A DNA stretch of 64,000 nt from Pseudomonas lopnurensis (GTDB taxonomy: Bacteria > Pseudomonadota > Gammaproteobacteria > Pseudomonadales > Pseudomonadaceae), in assembly GCF_015070855.1 (NCBI RefSeq), contig NZ_JADDIX010000077.1:21560-85559 (forward strand), given 5' to 3'. Below are positions 40,883 through 50,318 of this stretch, piece after piece. The notes beneath the pieces are model-generated. The model was not told the origin of the DNA and searched no databases. It saw nothing but the letters and a program-made list of their open reading frames with translations. The position numbers were made by a program, and so were the translations under genes. Positions within the stretch are counted from its first letter, which is position 1; each line of letters begins with the position of its first letter.

Positions 40883-41269
40883 ACGAAAAAGCCCCGCAAG
40901 GGGCTTTTTCATAGGCTACGGCAGGGCTGGCTGTTACGGATGGACATACCCCCGGAGGAGCGGGCCATGCCCGCGAACACCCAGCGCACAAAAGCTTCGC
41001 GGGCATGGCCCGCAGTGAAGCCTGGGGCGCTTGTAGGAGCCCGCTTGCGGGGGATCCGCCGCAACGCCGATGATCGCCGGCAAGGACTCGGCGCCCCCCG
41101 GTTCCTACGGGCGCCGTGTGCAATGCGGCTTTCTCGAAGAGTGACCTGCGACTGCACTCTGCTTGCTGCACGACAGCGCTGCGTCGAAGACCCGGAGGCG
41201 CCTCCTACGGACATCCGGAACACATCCGCACTGCGAGCAACACGGGGGCATAGGCTTGGTATCGGCTGC
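40883..41269. repeat. Spacer with paired REP elements
   Basis: This 387-base spacer between the PA3496-like gene and gloA (convergent) has no gene. After the terminator it contains a perfect 18-bp inverted pair, GCGGGCCATGCCCGCGAA (40960-40977) and TTCGCGGGCATGGCCCGC (40996-41013), each arm itself palindromic, as in a BIME. A third REP-like piece (TAGGAGCCCGCTTGCGGGG) is at about 41036-41054. The rest, up to 41269, shows no clear element. Confidence 0.65.
40886..40909 (+). terminator. Rho-independent terminator after the PA3496-like gene
   Basis: GCCCC-GCAA-GGGGC stem-loop (40891-40904) with a GNRA-type loop, flanked by AAAAA and TTTTT, starts four bases after the stop codon. It is the clearest intrinsic terminator in the window. 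Confidence 0.85.
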
Positions 41270-41662
41270 TCAGTCGCCCCGCTGCGGCGACAGCAGCTCG
41301 ATCTTGTAGCCGTCCGGGTCTTCGACGAAGGCGAGGATGCTCGAGCCGTGCTTCATCGGGCCCGGCTCGCGGGTGATCTTGCCGCCACGGGCACGGATGT
41401 CCTCGCAGGCCTTGTAGACGTCTTCCACTTCCAGGGCGATATGCCCGTAACCGTCACCCAGCTGGTAGCTGTCCACGCCCCAGTTGTGGGTCAGTTCGAT
41501 GACGCTGTTGTGCGCCTCGTCGCCGTAGCCGACGAAGGCCAGGGTGAACTTGCCTTCCGGGTAGTCCTTGCGACGCAGCAGGGTCATGCCCAGCACTTCG
41601 GTGTAGAAGGCGATGGATTTGTCCATGTCGCCGACACGCAGCATGGTATGCAAAAGACGCAT
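41270..41662 (-). CDS. gloA: Lactoylglutathione lyase (glyoxalase I)
   Basis: Converts the methylglyoxal-glutathione hemithioacetal to S-lactoylglutathione. The 130-aa protein has the four metal ligands at exactly the E. coli positions: His5, Glu56, His74 and Glu122, which points to the Ni-dependent class. It lies downstream of argG on the same strand, as in P. aeruginosa, separated by a repeat-rich spacer. Confidence 0.96.
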   Translation of the reverse strand: MRLLHTMLRVGDMDKSIAFYTEVLGMTLLRRKDYPEGKFTLAFVGYGDEAHNSVIELTHNWGVDSYQLGDGYGHIALEVEDVYKACEDIRARGGKITREPGPMKHGSSILAFVEDPDGYKIELLSPQRGD

Positions 41663-41717
41663 GTCATCTTCCTCACGGTCAGAAAATGAAACCCCGGCGT
41701 CATGGGCCAGGGCTTTT

Positions 41718-41798
41718 TAGCTGCAAGCGGCAAGCCTCAAGCCACAAGCGCGCTCCCGCCGCCTGAAGCTTGAAGCTTGAAGCTTGAAGCTTGAAGCT
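41718..41798. repeat. Five tandem TGAAGCT heptamers touching the argG stop codon
   Basis: TGAAGCT is repeated five times without a mismatch at 41764-41798, and the last T is the first base of the argG stop on the minus strand. Just before it (41720-41752) are inverted relatives, AGCTGCAAGCGGCAAGCCTCAAGCC, so a hairpin can form. It is the most regular copy of the CTTGAAGC repeat family in this window. Confidence 0.75.
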
Positions 41799-43015
41799 CA
41801 CAACAAGGTGCGGCCCTTGCCGGCGGCGATGCGCATGCGCAACGCGTTGAGCTTGATGAAGCCACCGGCATCGGCCTGGTCGTAGGCGCCGGCATCGTCC
41901 TCGAAGGTGGCGATGTTGGCGTCGAACAGCGAGTCGTCGGACTTGCGGCCGACGACGATGACGTTGCCCTTGTACAGTTTCAGGCGCACCACGCCGTTCA
42001 CGCTGACCTGGGAAGCATCGATCATCTGTTGCAGCATGCTGCGCTCGGGGCTCCACCAGTAACCGTTGTAGATCAGGCTGGCGTACTTGGGCATCAGTTC
42101 GTCTTTCAGGTGAGCCACTTCACGGTCGAGGGTGATCGACTCGATGGCGCGGTGGCCCTTGAGCATGATGGTGCCGCCGGGGGTCTCGTAGCAGCCGCGC
42201 GACTTCATGCCGACGTAGCGGTTCTCGACGATGTCCAGGCGACCGATGCCGTTTTCGCCACCGATCTGATTGAGCTTGGCCAGGACGCTCGCCGGGGTCA
42301 TCTCGACGCCGTCGATGGCGACGATATCGCCCTTGCGGTAGGTCAGCTCGATGTAGGTCGGGGTATCCGGCGCGGCTTCCGGGGACTTGGTCCAGCGCCA
42401 CATGTCCTCTTCGTGCTCGGTCCAGGTGTCTTCCAGCACGCCGCCTTCGTAGGAGATGTGCAGCAGGTTGGCATCCATGGAGTACGGCGACTTCTTCTTA
42501 CCGTGGCGCTCGATCGGGATGGCGTGCTTCTCGGCGTAGTCCATCAGCTTCTCGCGCGACAGCAGATCCCATTCGCGCCAGGGGGCGATGACCTTGACGC
42601 CGGGCTTGAGCGCGTAGGCGCCCAGTTCGAAGCGCACCTGGTCGTTACCCTTGCCGGTGGCGCCGTGGGAAATGGCGTCGGCGCCGGTGGCGTTGGCGAT
42701 CTCGATCAGGCGCTTGGCGATCAGCGGACGGGCGATGGAGGTGCCCAGCAGATACTCGCCTTCGTAGACGGTGTTGGCGCGGAACATCGGGAAGACGAAA
42801 TCGCGGACGAACTCTTCGCGCAGGTCGTCGATGAAGATTTCCTTCACACCCAGCGCCTGGGCCTTGGCACGGGCCGGTTCGACTTCCTCGCCCTGGCCGA
42901 GGTCGGCGGTAAAGGTCACCACTTCGCAGTTATAGGTGTCTTGCAGCCACTTGAGAATCACCGAGGTGTCCAGGCCACCGGAATAGGCCAGAACCACCTT
43001 CTTAACGTCCGCCAT
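41798..43015 (-). CDS. argG: Argininosuccinate synthase
   Basis: ATP-dependent condensation of citrulline and aspartate in arginine synthesis. The 405-aa protein has the N-type ATP pyrophosphatase loop [16 protein letters not shown] at the start, [20 protein letters not shown], and [13 protein letters not shown]. It lies between motY and gloA on the same strand, the Pseudomonas order. Confidence 0.97.
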   Translation of the reverse strand: MADVKKVVLAYSGGLDTSVILKWLQDTYNCEVVTFTADLGQGEEVEPARAKAQALGVKEIFIDDLREEFVRDFVFPMFRANTVYEGEYLLGTSIARPLIAKRLIEIANATGADAISHGATGKGNDQVRFELGAYALKPGVKVIAPWREWDLLSREKLMDYAEKHAIPIERHGKKKSPYSMDANLLHISYEGGVLEDTWTEHEEDMWRWTKSPEAAPDTPTYIELTYRKGDIVAIDGVEMTPASVLAKLNQIGGENGIGRLDIVENRYVGMKSRGCYETPGGTIMLKGHRAIESITLDREVAHLKDELMPKYASLIYNGYWWSPERSMLQQMIDASQVSVNGVVRLKLYKGNVIVVGRKSDDSLFDANIATFEDDAGAYDQADAGGFIKLNALRMRIAAGKGRTLL

Positions 43016-43102
43016 GCCATCAGCTCCACGGGTTGTACGGAAAACCTGTGATTCTACCGATCGCGACCGTGGTTTTACAGGGGCGCGCGGCCATGCCTGT
43101 GC

Positions 43103-43993
43103 TCAGGACGACGGGCCGGCCTCGGCGGCCGAGGCCGTGACCGGCACCGTTTCGCGCTCCAGGCGCAGGGTCACGCGGCGGTTCTTCGCCCGATTGGCCT
43201 CGCTGCTGTTGGCCACCAGCGGATAGCGCTCGCCATGGAAGCGCAGGGTGATCTGCTCTGGCGGTACGCCGTTGGCGAGCAGGTAGTCCTGCACCGCCAG
43301 GGCACGGCGTCGGGACAGGTCACGGTTGAGCAGGCGATTGCCACTGTTGTCGGAATGGCCATCGAGGAGAATGCGGTTGACGCTGGGGTCGGCACGCAGG
43401 TACTGCAGGACGATATCCAGCCGCGCCCGCGCCCGCGGGTCCAGCGCCACGTCGGCGCTGGGGAAGCCGAGCTGCGATTGGCGAACCTGATCGAAATTCA
43501 CCGGCAGCAGCTTGGCGGTGCAGGCCCGGTAATCCTCGTAGGCCTTGCCGAAGCGCGCCGGCAGCAGGCGAATCTCCAGCGTCTCGCCGTGCAGCGTACG
43601 ATGGCGGACCACCGGGCTGCGCCCTTCGAGCAGCCCGCTGAGCAGCCGTCCGGCCTGCAGCTGGGTGCTGTTGAATGGAATCTCGCCGCCGCCCACGGAC
43701 ACCACGCCCAGATTGATGTCGCTGCGCGTCGGCTGCCAGGGCGCGGCGGCCGCGAGCAGGGTCGCGGAGCCGGCGCCCAGCCAGCGCTCCGGAGACTGCA
43801 GGCGGAAGATCGCCTGCTCGCCGGCGCGACGGACGAACTGGCCGCTGCCGAAGCCGGCGATGGGCTGCACCAGCCGGCACTCGAACTGATCGCCCTCGAC
43901 CTGCCACTGCACCCGTTCCAGACGAGTCTGGAACGTCAGGGCATTGGCCGGCGAGGCCAGCAGGCACAGCAGTACGAGGGGACGCAGGCGCAC
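43103..43993 (-). CDS. motY: Flagellar stator-associated protein MotY
   Basis: Periplasmic T-ring protein that anchors the stator units to the flagellar basal body. The 296-aa precursor has a signal peptide (MRLRPLVLLCLLASPANA), an N-terminal MotY domain and a C-terminal OmpA-like peptidoglycan-binding domain (ILLDGHSDNSGNRLLNRDLS, RRALAVQDYLLANGV). The start codon is GTG with CGGAG upstream. The position beside argG and divergent from pyrC is that of P. aeruginosa motY, and the sigma28 promoter upstream confirms a flagellar role. Confidence 0.9.
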   Translation of the reverse strand: MRLRPLVLLCLLASPANALTFQTRLERVQWQVEGDQFECRLVQPIAGFGSGQFVRRAGEQAIFRLQSPERWLGAGSATLLAAAAPWQPTRSDINLGVVSVGGGEIPFNSTQLQAGRLLSGLLEGRSPVVRHRTLHGETLEIRLLPARFGKAYEDYRACTAKLLPVNFDQVRQSQLGFPSADVALDPRARARLDIVLQYLRADPSVNRILLDGHSDNSGNRLLNRDLSRRRALAVQDYLLANGVPPEQITLRFHGERYPLVANSSEANRAKNRRVTLRLERETVPVTASAAEAGPSS

Positions 43994-44026
43994 GATGAGC
44001 TCCGGGAGGATGCGTGTTCCTGTTGC

Positions 44027-44053
44027 GTATCGGTGCGCATGAGCAAAACTTGA
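44027..44053 (-). promoter_or_regulatory. Flagellar sigma28 (FliA) promoter of motY
   Basis: On the minus strand TCAAGTTT (44053-44046), 11 bases, then ACCGATAC (44034-44027). This matches the FliA consensus TAAAGTTT-N11-GCCGATAA at 13 of 16 positions, with the exact spacer. It ends 33 bases before the motY start codon. Confidence 0.8.
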
Positions 44054-44180
44054 GCGCAGCCTTCACGCTCGGCATGACCTGCCGAACAGCCGGAAGCCGC
44101 GCGCAGAGACGAAGCCGGCGTGCCGTAACCAGGCTTTTCCGGTAGCATTCGCGCACGTTTCACCCGCCTGGAAACCCCGC

Positions 44181-45224
44181 ATGCTCGACCGACTCACACT
44201 GCTGCGCCCCGACGACTGGCACATCCACCTGCGCGACGGCGCCGCCCTGCCCCACACGGTGGCGGACGCCGCCCGTCAGTTCGCCCGCGCCATCATCATG
44301 CCCAACCTGGTGCCGCCAGTGCGCAACGCCGACGAGGCCGAGGCCTATCGCCAGCGCATCCTCGCCGCCCGTCCGGCGGGCAGTCGCTTCGAGCCGCTGA
44401 TGGTGCTCTACCTCACCGACGGCACCCGCCCGGAGGATATCCGTGCGGCCAAGGCCAGCGGTTTCGTGCATGCAGCCAAGCTCTACCCCGCCGGCGCCAC
44501 GACCAACTCGGCATCCGGCGTGACCGCCATCGACAACATCTTCGGCGTGCTGGAAACCATGGCCGAGGTCGGCCTGCCGCTGCTGGTCCACGGCGAAGTG
44601 ACCCGTGGCGAAATCGATATCTTCGATCGCGAAAAATATTTCATCGACGAGCAGCTGAGCCGGGTGACCGCGCGCTTCCCGACGCTGAAGGTGGTCTTCG
44701 AGCACATCACCACGCGCGACGCGGTGCAATTCGTCGAGGCGGCCGGCAGCAACGTCGGCGCCACCATCACCGCGCATCACCTGCTGTACAACCGCAACCA
44801 CATGCTGGTCGGCGGCATCCGCCCGCATCTGTTCTGCCTGCCGGTGCTCAAGCGCAACCTGCACCAGGAGGCGCTGCTCGACGCGGCCACCAGCGGCAAC
44901 CCGAAATTCTTCCTCGGCACCGACTCGGCGCCCCATGCGCAGCATGCCAAGGAAGCCGCCTGCGGCTGCGCCGGCTGCTACACCGCCCATGCCGCCATCG
45001 AGCTGTATGCCGAGGCTTTCGAACAGCGCCAGGCGCTGGACAAGCTGGAGGCCTTCGCCAGCCACTTCGGCGCGGACTTCTATGGCCTGCCGCGCAATAC
45101 CGCGAAGATCACCCTGGTTCGCCAGGACTGGGACGTACCGGCCAACCTGCCGTTCGGCGAGCAGGTGGTCGTCCCGCTGCGGGCCGGTGAGCGCCTGCAC
45201 TGGCGCTTGGAGGAGAGCGTATGA
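44181..45224 (+). CDS. pyrC: Dihydroorotase PyrC
   Basis: Zinc enzyme that cyclises carbamoyl aspartate to dihydroorotate in pyrimidine synthesis. The 347-aa class II protein shows the HxH metal motif [11 protein letters not shown], the carboxylated Lys in [14 protein letters not shown], and the conserved [14 protein letters not shown] Asp-His region. It is divergent from motY and overlaps rnt by 4 bases. Confidence 0.97.
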   Translation: MLDRLTLLRPDDWHIHLRDGAALPHTVADAARQFARAIIMPNLVPPVRNADEAEAYRQRILAARPAGSRFEPLMVLYLTDGTRPEDIRAAKASGFVHAAKLYPAGATTNSASGVTAIDNIFGVLETMAEVGLPLLVHGEVTRGEIDIFDREKYFIDEQLSRVTARFPTLKVVFEHITTRDAVQFVEAAGSNVGATITAHHLLYNRNHMLVGGIRPHLFCLPVLKRNLHQEALLDAATSGNPKFFLGTDSAPHAQHAKEAACGCAGCYTAHAAIELYAEAFEQRQALDKLEAFASHFGADFYGLPRNTAKITLVRQDWDVPANLPFGEQVVVPLRAGERLHWRLEESV

Positions 45225-45901
45225 GCGACGACAACTTCGACGACGAACTGGAAGTTGAAGGCCACCCGCCCGGCAAACCCCGCTCGCCGATGGCACGGCG
45301 CTTCCGTGGCTTCCTGCCGGTGGTGATCGACGTCGAGTGCGGCGGTTTCAACTGCGCCACCGATGCGCTGCTGGAAATCGCCGCGGTCACCATCGCCATG
45401 GACGAACAGGGCCTGCTGTATCCGGAGGAGCCGCAGTTCTTCCGCATCGAACCCTTCGCCGGCGCCAATATCGAGGCCGCCGCGCTGGAGTTCACCGGGA
45501 TCAAGCTCGACCACCCGCTGCGCATGGCCGTGGCCGAGTCGCACGCCCTGGGCGAGATCTTCCGCAACGTGCGCAAGGCGGTGAAATCCAACGGCTGCAA
45601 GCGCGCGATCCTGGTCGGCCACAACAGCAGCTTCGACCTGGGCTTCCTCAACGCCGCCATCGCCCGCTGCGAGATCAAGCGCAACCCCTTCCACCCCTTC
45701 TCCAGCTTCGACACCGCGACCCTGGCTGGCCTCGCCTACGGCCAGACCGTGCTGGCCAAGGCCTGCCAGGCGGCGGGAATCGACTTCGACGGTCGCGAGG
45801 CCCACTCGGCCCGCTACGACACCGAGAAAACCGCCGAGCTGTTCTGCGGCATCGTCAACCGCTGGAAGGAGATGGGCGGCTGGGAAGAGTTCGACGACTG
45901 A
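45221..45901 (+). CDS. rnt: Ribonuclease T
   Basis: 3'-5' exoribonuclease that trims tRNA CCA ends and other RNA 3' ends. The 226-aa DEDD-family protein has Asp and Glu in [23 protein letters not shown] (motif given in part: VIDVECGGF), the second Asp in [15 protein letters not shown], and the His-Asp of the third motif in [12 protein letters not shown]. It overlaps pyrC by 4 bases. The catabolic island begins on the other strand just beyond it. Confidence 0.97.
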   Translation: MSDDNFDDELEVEGHPPGKPRSPMARRFRGFLPVVIDVECGGFNCATDALLEIAAVTIAMDEQGLLYPEEPQFFRIEPFAGANIEAAALEFTGIKLDHPLRMAVAESHALGEIFRNVRKAVKSNGCKRAILVGHNSSFDLGFLNAAIARCEIKRNPFHPFSSFDTATLAGLAYGQTVLAKACQAAGIDFDGREAHSARYDTEKTAELFCGIVNRWKEMGGWEEFDD

Positions 45902-46000
45902 GCGCGTCGCCCCCAGCCAAGGGCCGCCCGGCGCGGGCGGCCTGCATCTGATTGCCGGCAAGGCCCGCGCCATCGGTGCGCGGGCCTGCCAGCGGTCACC

Positions 46001-49000
46001 TCAGGCCAGCGCCCGCTCCAGTACCCTCGCCACATGCAACGCCGTGCGCTGGGCGCCATCCTGGATCTGGTGCCGACAACTGGTGCCGTCGGCCACCACC
46101 AGGTCGCCCGCCTCGGCCTGACGGACCGCCGGCAGCAGCGCCAGCTCCGCCATCTGCATCGAGGCCTCGTAGTGCTCGTGCTCGTAGCCGAAACTGCCGG
46201 CCATGCCGCAGCAGGAGGTTTCGATGGTCCTGACCTGCAGGTCCGGTATCCAGCGCAATACCCGTTCCACCGGCCGCAGCGCGTCGAACGCCTTCTGATG
46301 GCAATGGCCGTGCAACAGCGCCCGCGGCGTCTCCAGGGCCTTGAGCCTGAGCTGCAGATGGCCGGCATCGTGTTCCTTGACGAGAAACTCCTCGAACAGG
46401 AAGGACGCCTTCGCCAGTGCCTTGGCCTGCTCACCGTAGCCGTAGCGCAGAAACTCGTCGCGCATCGTCAGCAGGCACGAGGGCTCGAGGCCGACGATGC
46501 TCACGCCGCGTTCGACGAACGGCAGCAGATGATCGAGCGTGCGCCGCGCCTCGGCCTTGGCCTTGTCGACCTGCCCCGCCGCCAGGTAGGTACGCCCGCA
46601 GCACAGCGGTCGTTCCTGCGGCGCCTGGTTGAAGTGCACCCGATAGCCAGCGGCCTCGAGCACCCGGCAGGCCGCCTGCGCGTTCTCGGGTTCCATGTAG
46701 TTGTTGAACGTGTCGACGAACAGCAGGACTTCCCGCGTGGACGCCGAAGGGCTCGCGCGGGTGCTCGCCAGGAAGTTGCCCGCGAAGCGCGGCAGCGCCC
46801 GCTGCTCGGCCAAACCGAGCCTGCGCTTGAGCCAGTGCGATAGCAGTGGCATGCGCTCGACGGCGGCGGTCAGACCTGCCAGATGGCGGGCGTAAGGCGC
46901 ATAGCGCGGCATCTGCGCCACCAACCGCTCGCGCAGCGGCAGCGGATTGTTCCTGGCCCAGGCCGCGCGGGCCTCGATCTTCATCTTCGCCATATCGACG
47001 CCGGTCGGGCACTCGCGCTTGCAGCCCTTGCAGGACACGCACAGATCGAGCGCCGCCTTGACCTCCTCGCTGGCCAGCCCCTCGCTGCCGAGCTGCCCGG
47101 ACAACGCCAGGCGCAGGGTGTTGGCGCGCCCGCGAGTCAGGTGCTGCTCGTTGCGCGTGGCGCGGTAGCTGGGGCACATGGTGCCGGCGTCGAACTTGCG
47201 GCAGTGGCCGTTGTTATTGCACATCTCCACGGCACCGATCAGCCCGCCAGTCGGATCGGCGCCGCTGCCGGGCGCACTTTGCTCACCAGTCAGCGGATCG
47301 CGCAGTACGTTCCACTCCGACCAGTCCAGTACCGGCGTTACCGGGATCGGCTGATAAGTCCTGGGGAAGCGGAAATAGCTGTGATCATCCATGCGCGGGG
47401 TGTCGACGATTTTGCCGGGATTGAGCAGGTTCTGCGGATCGAACAGCTGCTTGATCTCCTTGAAGGCGGTATTGAGCTGCGGACCGAATTGCCACGCCAC
47501 CCATTCGCCACGGCATAACCCGTCGCCATGCTCACCGGAATAGGCACCCTTGTAGGCGCGTACCAGCGCCGAAGCCTCTTCGGCGATGGCACGCATTTTT
47601 TTCGCGCCATCACGGCGCATGTCGAGAATCGGCCGGACATGCAGGGTGCCAACGCTGGCATGGGCGTACCAGGTCCCCTCGGTGCCGTGCTTGTGGAACA
47701 CCTCGGTGAGCTTGGCGGTGTATTCGGCGAGATGCTCCAGAGGCACGGCGCAATCTTCGATGAAGGACACCGGCTTGCCGTCGCCCTTCATGCTCATCAT
47801 GATGTTCAGACCGGCCTTGCGTACGTTCCACAGCGCCGTCTGTTCCGCGGCCTCGGTCATGCTCACCACGCTGCCGGGCAGGCCGAGATCGGCCATCAGC
47901 TCGGTCAGCCGGTCGAGGCACTGGCGCAGACCGGCGACGTCCTCGCCCGCGAACTCGACCAGCAGCAGCGCTTCGGGCTGGCCGATCAGCGCCTTCTCGA
48001 TCACCGGTTTGAAGGACGGATTCTCCATCGACAGGTCGATCATGGTGCGATCGACCAGCTCGACCGCCGTCGGGTCGAGCGTGACGATGTGCTGGGTCAG
48101 GTCCATCGACTGGTAGAAAGTCGGGAAGTTGACCACCGCCAGCACCTTGTGCCGCGGCAGCGGTGCGAGCCTGAGCTTGATCCGCCGGCTGATGCCGAGG
48201 GTGCCCTCGGAACCGACCAACAGGTGAGCCAGGTTGGTCTGCCCGTCCGGGTCGTAGGGGCGCGGGTTCTGGCAATCGAACAGGTCCAGGTTGTAGCCCC
48301 CGACCCGGCGCAGCACCTTGGGGTAATGCGCGCGGATGTTCGGCTGCTCGCGCTCGGCGATGCGCTGCACCTCGCGGGCGATCTGGCGCACCCGGTCACC
48401 CTCGGCGAGTTCGTGCAGGAAACCGAAGCGGCCTTCGCTACCGTCGGCCAGCAGCGCGTCGATGCCCAGCACGTTGTGCACCATGTTGCCGTAGCGGATC
48501 GAACGCGAGCCGCAGGAGTTGTTGCCGGCCATGCCGCCGAGCGTGCACTGGGCGGACGTCGACACGTCCACCGGGAACCACAGGCCATGTGGTTTGAGCC
48601 AACGGTTCAGATCATCGAGCACCAGCCCCGGCTCGACCACCACGGTAAGCGCCTGCGGATCGAACTCGACGATCTGGTTCAGCCAGCGACTGGCATCGAC
48701 CACCAGGGCGTCGCCCACGGTCTGGCCGCACTGGCTGGTGCCGCCGCCACGGGCCAGCAGCGGCACCTTGGCGTCGCGGGCGATATCCAGCGCCACCTGC
48801 AGGTCATGCTGGTGACGCGGGATCACCACGCCGACCGGCATGACCTGGTAGATCGAGGCATCCGTGGCATAGCGGCCGCGCGACGCCGTGTCGAACAGCA
48901 CCTCCCCGGCGATCTCGCGCTGCAGGCGCGCCGCCAGCGCGGACATACGCTCGAGCGGCACCTTGCTCGCCGGTATTCTGGGTTCGGTAAACGAAGTCAT

Positions 49001-49003
49001 CAT
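46001..49003 (-). CDS. FAD-linked 2-hydroxyacid dehydrogenase with Fe-S and CCG domains (GlcD/GlcF- or YdiJ-like fusion)
   Basis: A 1000-aa cytoplasmic or membrane-associated oxidoreductase. Residues ~45-215 are the FAD-binding PCMH domain (PLLARGGGTSQCGQTVGDAL, NNSCGSRSIRYGNMV); ~280-560 the FAD-oxidase C-terminal domain; ~620-720 a ferredoxin part with CNNNGHCRKFDAGTMCPSY and CVSCKGCKRECPTG; ~790-980 paired CCG domains (PLCCGRTYLAAG, TSCCGMAGSFGYE). Such fusions oxidise 2-hydroxy acids (D-lactate, glycolate, D-2-hydroxyglutarate) and pass electrons to quinone or a carrier. Here it is the last gene of the TRAP/CoA-transferase unit, so its substrate is probably that pathway's hydroxy acid. 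The second ATG (49000) has better spacing from the GGAGG site than 49003. Confidence 0.88.
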   Translation of the reverse strand: MMTSFTEPRIPASKVPLERMSALAARLQREIAGEVLFDTASRGRYATDASIYQVMPVGVVIPRHQHDLQVALDIARDAKVPLLARGGGTSQCGQTVGDALVVDASRWLNQIVEFDPQALTVVVEPGLVLDDLNRWLKPHGLWFPVDVSTSAQCTLGGMAGNNSCGSRSIRYGNMVHNVLGIDALLADGSEGRFGFLHELAEGDRVRQIAREVQRIAEREQPNIRAHYPKVLRRVGGYNLDLFDCQNPRPYDPDGQTNLAHLLVGSEGTLGISRRIKLRLAPLPRHKVLAVVNFPTFYQSMDLTQHIVTLDPTAVELVDRTMIDLSMENPSFKPVIEKALIGQPEALLLVEFAGEDVAGLRQCLDRLTELMADLGLPGSVVSMTEAAEQTALWNVRKAGLNIMMSMKGDGKPVSFIEDCAVPLEHLAEYTAKLTEVFHKHGTEGTWYAHASVGTLHVRPILDMRRDGAKKMRAIAEEASALVRAYKGAYSGEHGDGLCRGEWVAWQFGPQLNTAFKEIKQLFDPQNLLNPGKIVDTPRMDDHSYFRFPRTYQPIPVTPVLDWSEWNVLRDPLTGEQSAPGSGADPTGGLIGAVEMCNNNGHCRKFDAGTMCPSYRATRNEQHLTRGRANTLRLALSGQLGSEGLASEEVKAALDLCVSCKGCKRECPTGVDMAKMKIEARAAWARNNPLPLRERLVAQMPRYAPYARHLAGLTAAVERMPLLSHWLKRRLGLAEQRALPRFAGNFLASTRASPSASTREVLLFVDTFNNYMEPENAQAACRVLEAAGYRVHFNQAPQERPLCCGRTYLAAGQVDKAKAEARRTLDHLLPFVERGVSIVGLEPSCLLTMRDEFLRYGYGEQAKALAKASFLFEEFLVKEHDAGHLQLRLKALETPRALLHGHCHQKAFDALRPVERVLRWIPDLQVRTIETSCCGMAGSFGYEHEHYEASMQMAELALLPAVRQAEAGDLVVADGTSCRHQIQDGAQRTALHVARVLERALA

Positions 49004-49033
49004 GACCTCCCATGTCAGCGGTCGAAGGGGATA

Positions 49034-50242
49034 TCAGCGCGCGTCGCCCAGCGGATGCGCGGCGAAATAGTCCAGCGCGGCGAGCACGCCGCTGCCCTCG
49101 AGCTTCACCCCGGACAACTTGAGGCCGGCCTCGCAGCCGCCGAGGGTGGCGATCAGCGTCAGGTCGTTGCAGTCACCCAGGTGGCCGATACGGAACATCT
49201 TGCCCTTGGCCTTGCCCAGCCCGGTGCCCAGCGACAGGTCGAAGCGCTGGTAGATCAGGCTGCGCACGCTGTCGGCGTCGATCCCGTCGGGCATCACCAC
49301 GCCGGTCAGCACCGGCGAGTAGACACTCGGGTCCTGGCACTGCACTTGCAAGCCCCAGCACTCGACTGCGGTGCGCACGCCGGCCGCCCAGCGCTGGTGA
49401 CGGGCGAACACCTGCTCCAGACCTTCCTCGAGGAGCATGTCCAGCGCTTCGTTGAGGCCGTACAGCAAGTTGGTGTTGGGGGTGTAGGGCCAGTAGCCGC
49501 TCTCGTTCAGGCCCAGGATCTCGTCCCAGGCCCAGAAGCTCCTGGGCAGCTGCGCGCGACGGCTGGCCTCGATGGCCTTGTCGGAAACGGCGTTGAAACT
49601 GATGCCCGGCGGCAGCATCAGGCCCTTCTGCGAGCCGGAAATGGTCACGTCGACGCCCCAGCCATCGTGCTGGTAGTCGGCACAGGCCAGACCCGAGATG
49701 GTATCGACCAGCAGCAGCGCCGGGTGCCGCGCCTCGTCGATCGCCCGGCGCACGGCGGCGATGTCGCTGGTCACGCCGGTGGAGGTTTCGTTGTGCACGA
49801 CGCAGACCGCCTTGATGCTATGGTCGCTGTCCTCCTTCAGGCGCCGTTCGATCATGTCGGCCTGCACCCCGTTGCGCCAACCGTCGTACCCCGGCAAGCC
49901 GAGAAACTCCGGTTCGAGCCCCAGGCGGCGCGCCATCTTCTCCCACAACGTGGCGAAGTGGCCGGTCTCGAACATCAGCACCCGATCGCCCGCCGACAAC
50001 GTATTGACCAGCGCCGCCTCCCAGGCGCCGGTGCCCGACGCGGGGTAGATGACCACCGGCTGCTCGGTCTTGAACACCTCGCGAATCTTGCGTAGCACTT
50101 CCAGCCCCAGCGCGCCGAACTCGGGGCCGCGGTGGTCGATGGTCGGCAGGCTCATGGCCCGCAGGATGCGATCCGGCACCGGAGACGGCCCCGGGATTTG
50201 CAGGAAATGGCGGCCGGAGGGGTGGAAATCGAGCTTCAACAT
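49034..50242 (-). CDS. Class V aminotransferase (serine/aspartate-glyoxylate type)
   Basis: A 402-aa PLP enzyme of the alanine/serine/aspartate-glyoxylate aminotransferase group. The N-terminus FLQIPGPSPVPDRILRAMS and TIDHRGPEFGAL are typical; the PLP Lys is in TISGSQKGLMLPPG, and the D-loop is LLLVDTISGLACADY. It probably moves an amino group between an amino acid and glyoxylate or another 2-oxo acid. The start at 50242 is chosen because the region upstream is AT-rich non-coding DNA. It lies between the CoA-transferase and the FAD dehydrogenase, 30 bases before the latter. BhcA of the beta-hydroxyaspartate cycle belongs to this group, but the other cycle genes are absent. Confidence 0.87.
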   Translation of the reverse strand: MLKLDFHPSGRHFLQIPGPSPVPDRILRAMSLPTIDHRGPEFGALGLEVLRKIREVFKTEQPVVIYPASGTGAWEAALVNTLSAGDRVLMFETGHFATLWEKMARRLGLEPEFLGLPGYDGWRNGVQADMIERRLKEDSDHSIKAVCVVHNETSTGVTSDIAAVRRAIDEARHPALLLVDTISGLACADYQHDGWGVDVTISGSQKGLMLPPGISFNAVSDKAIEASRRAQLPRSFWAWDEILGLNESGYWPYTPNTNLLYGLNEALDMLLEEGLEQVFARHQRWAAGVRTAVECWGLQVQCQDPSVYSPVLTGVVMPDGIDADSVRSLIYQRFDLSLGTGLGKAKGKMFRIGHLGDCNDLTLIATLGGCEAGLKLSGVKLEGSGVLAALDYFAAHPLGDAR

Positions 50243-50280
50243 GGCGGTTCTCCCGATTGTTCTTGATTTTGTATTTTGCG

Positions 50281-50294
50281 TTTTGAATTCAAAA
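50281..50294. promoter_or_regulatory. Palindrome TTTTGAATTCAAAA before the aminotransferase gene
   Basis: A perfect 14-bp palindrome in an AT-rich stretch of the 76-base gap between the CoA-transferase and aminotransferase genes. TTTTGTATTTTG lies just beside it (about 50268-50279). A related GAATTC site with an AATACAAAA half is found between the GntR and HbpS-like genes (56598-56620). It may be an operator or internal promoter of the island. Confidence 0.4.
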
Positions 50295-50318
50295 GCATAT
50301 AAAAAACGAAGCGGCCCC

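Noticed and set aside
41764-41798. TGAAGCT array considered as a CRISPR or phase-variable contingency locus
   Set aside because: The unit is only 7 bases with no spacers, so it is not CRISPR. It lies after the coding region, so frame switching of argG is not expected.
47528-50095. 855-residue plus-strand frame across the FAD dehydrogenase and aminotransferase genes
   Set aside because: It spans two real genes and a gap on the other strand, has no domain and shows mirror codon bias.
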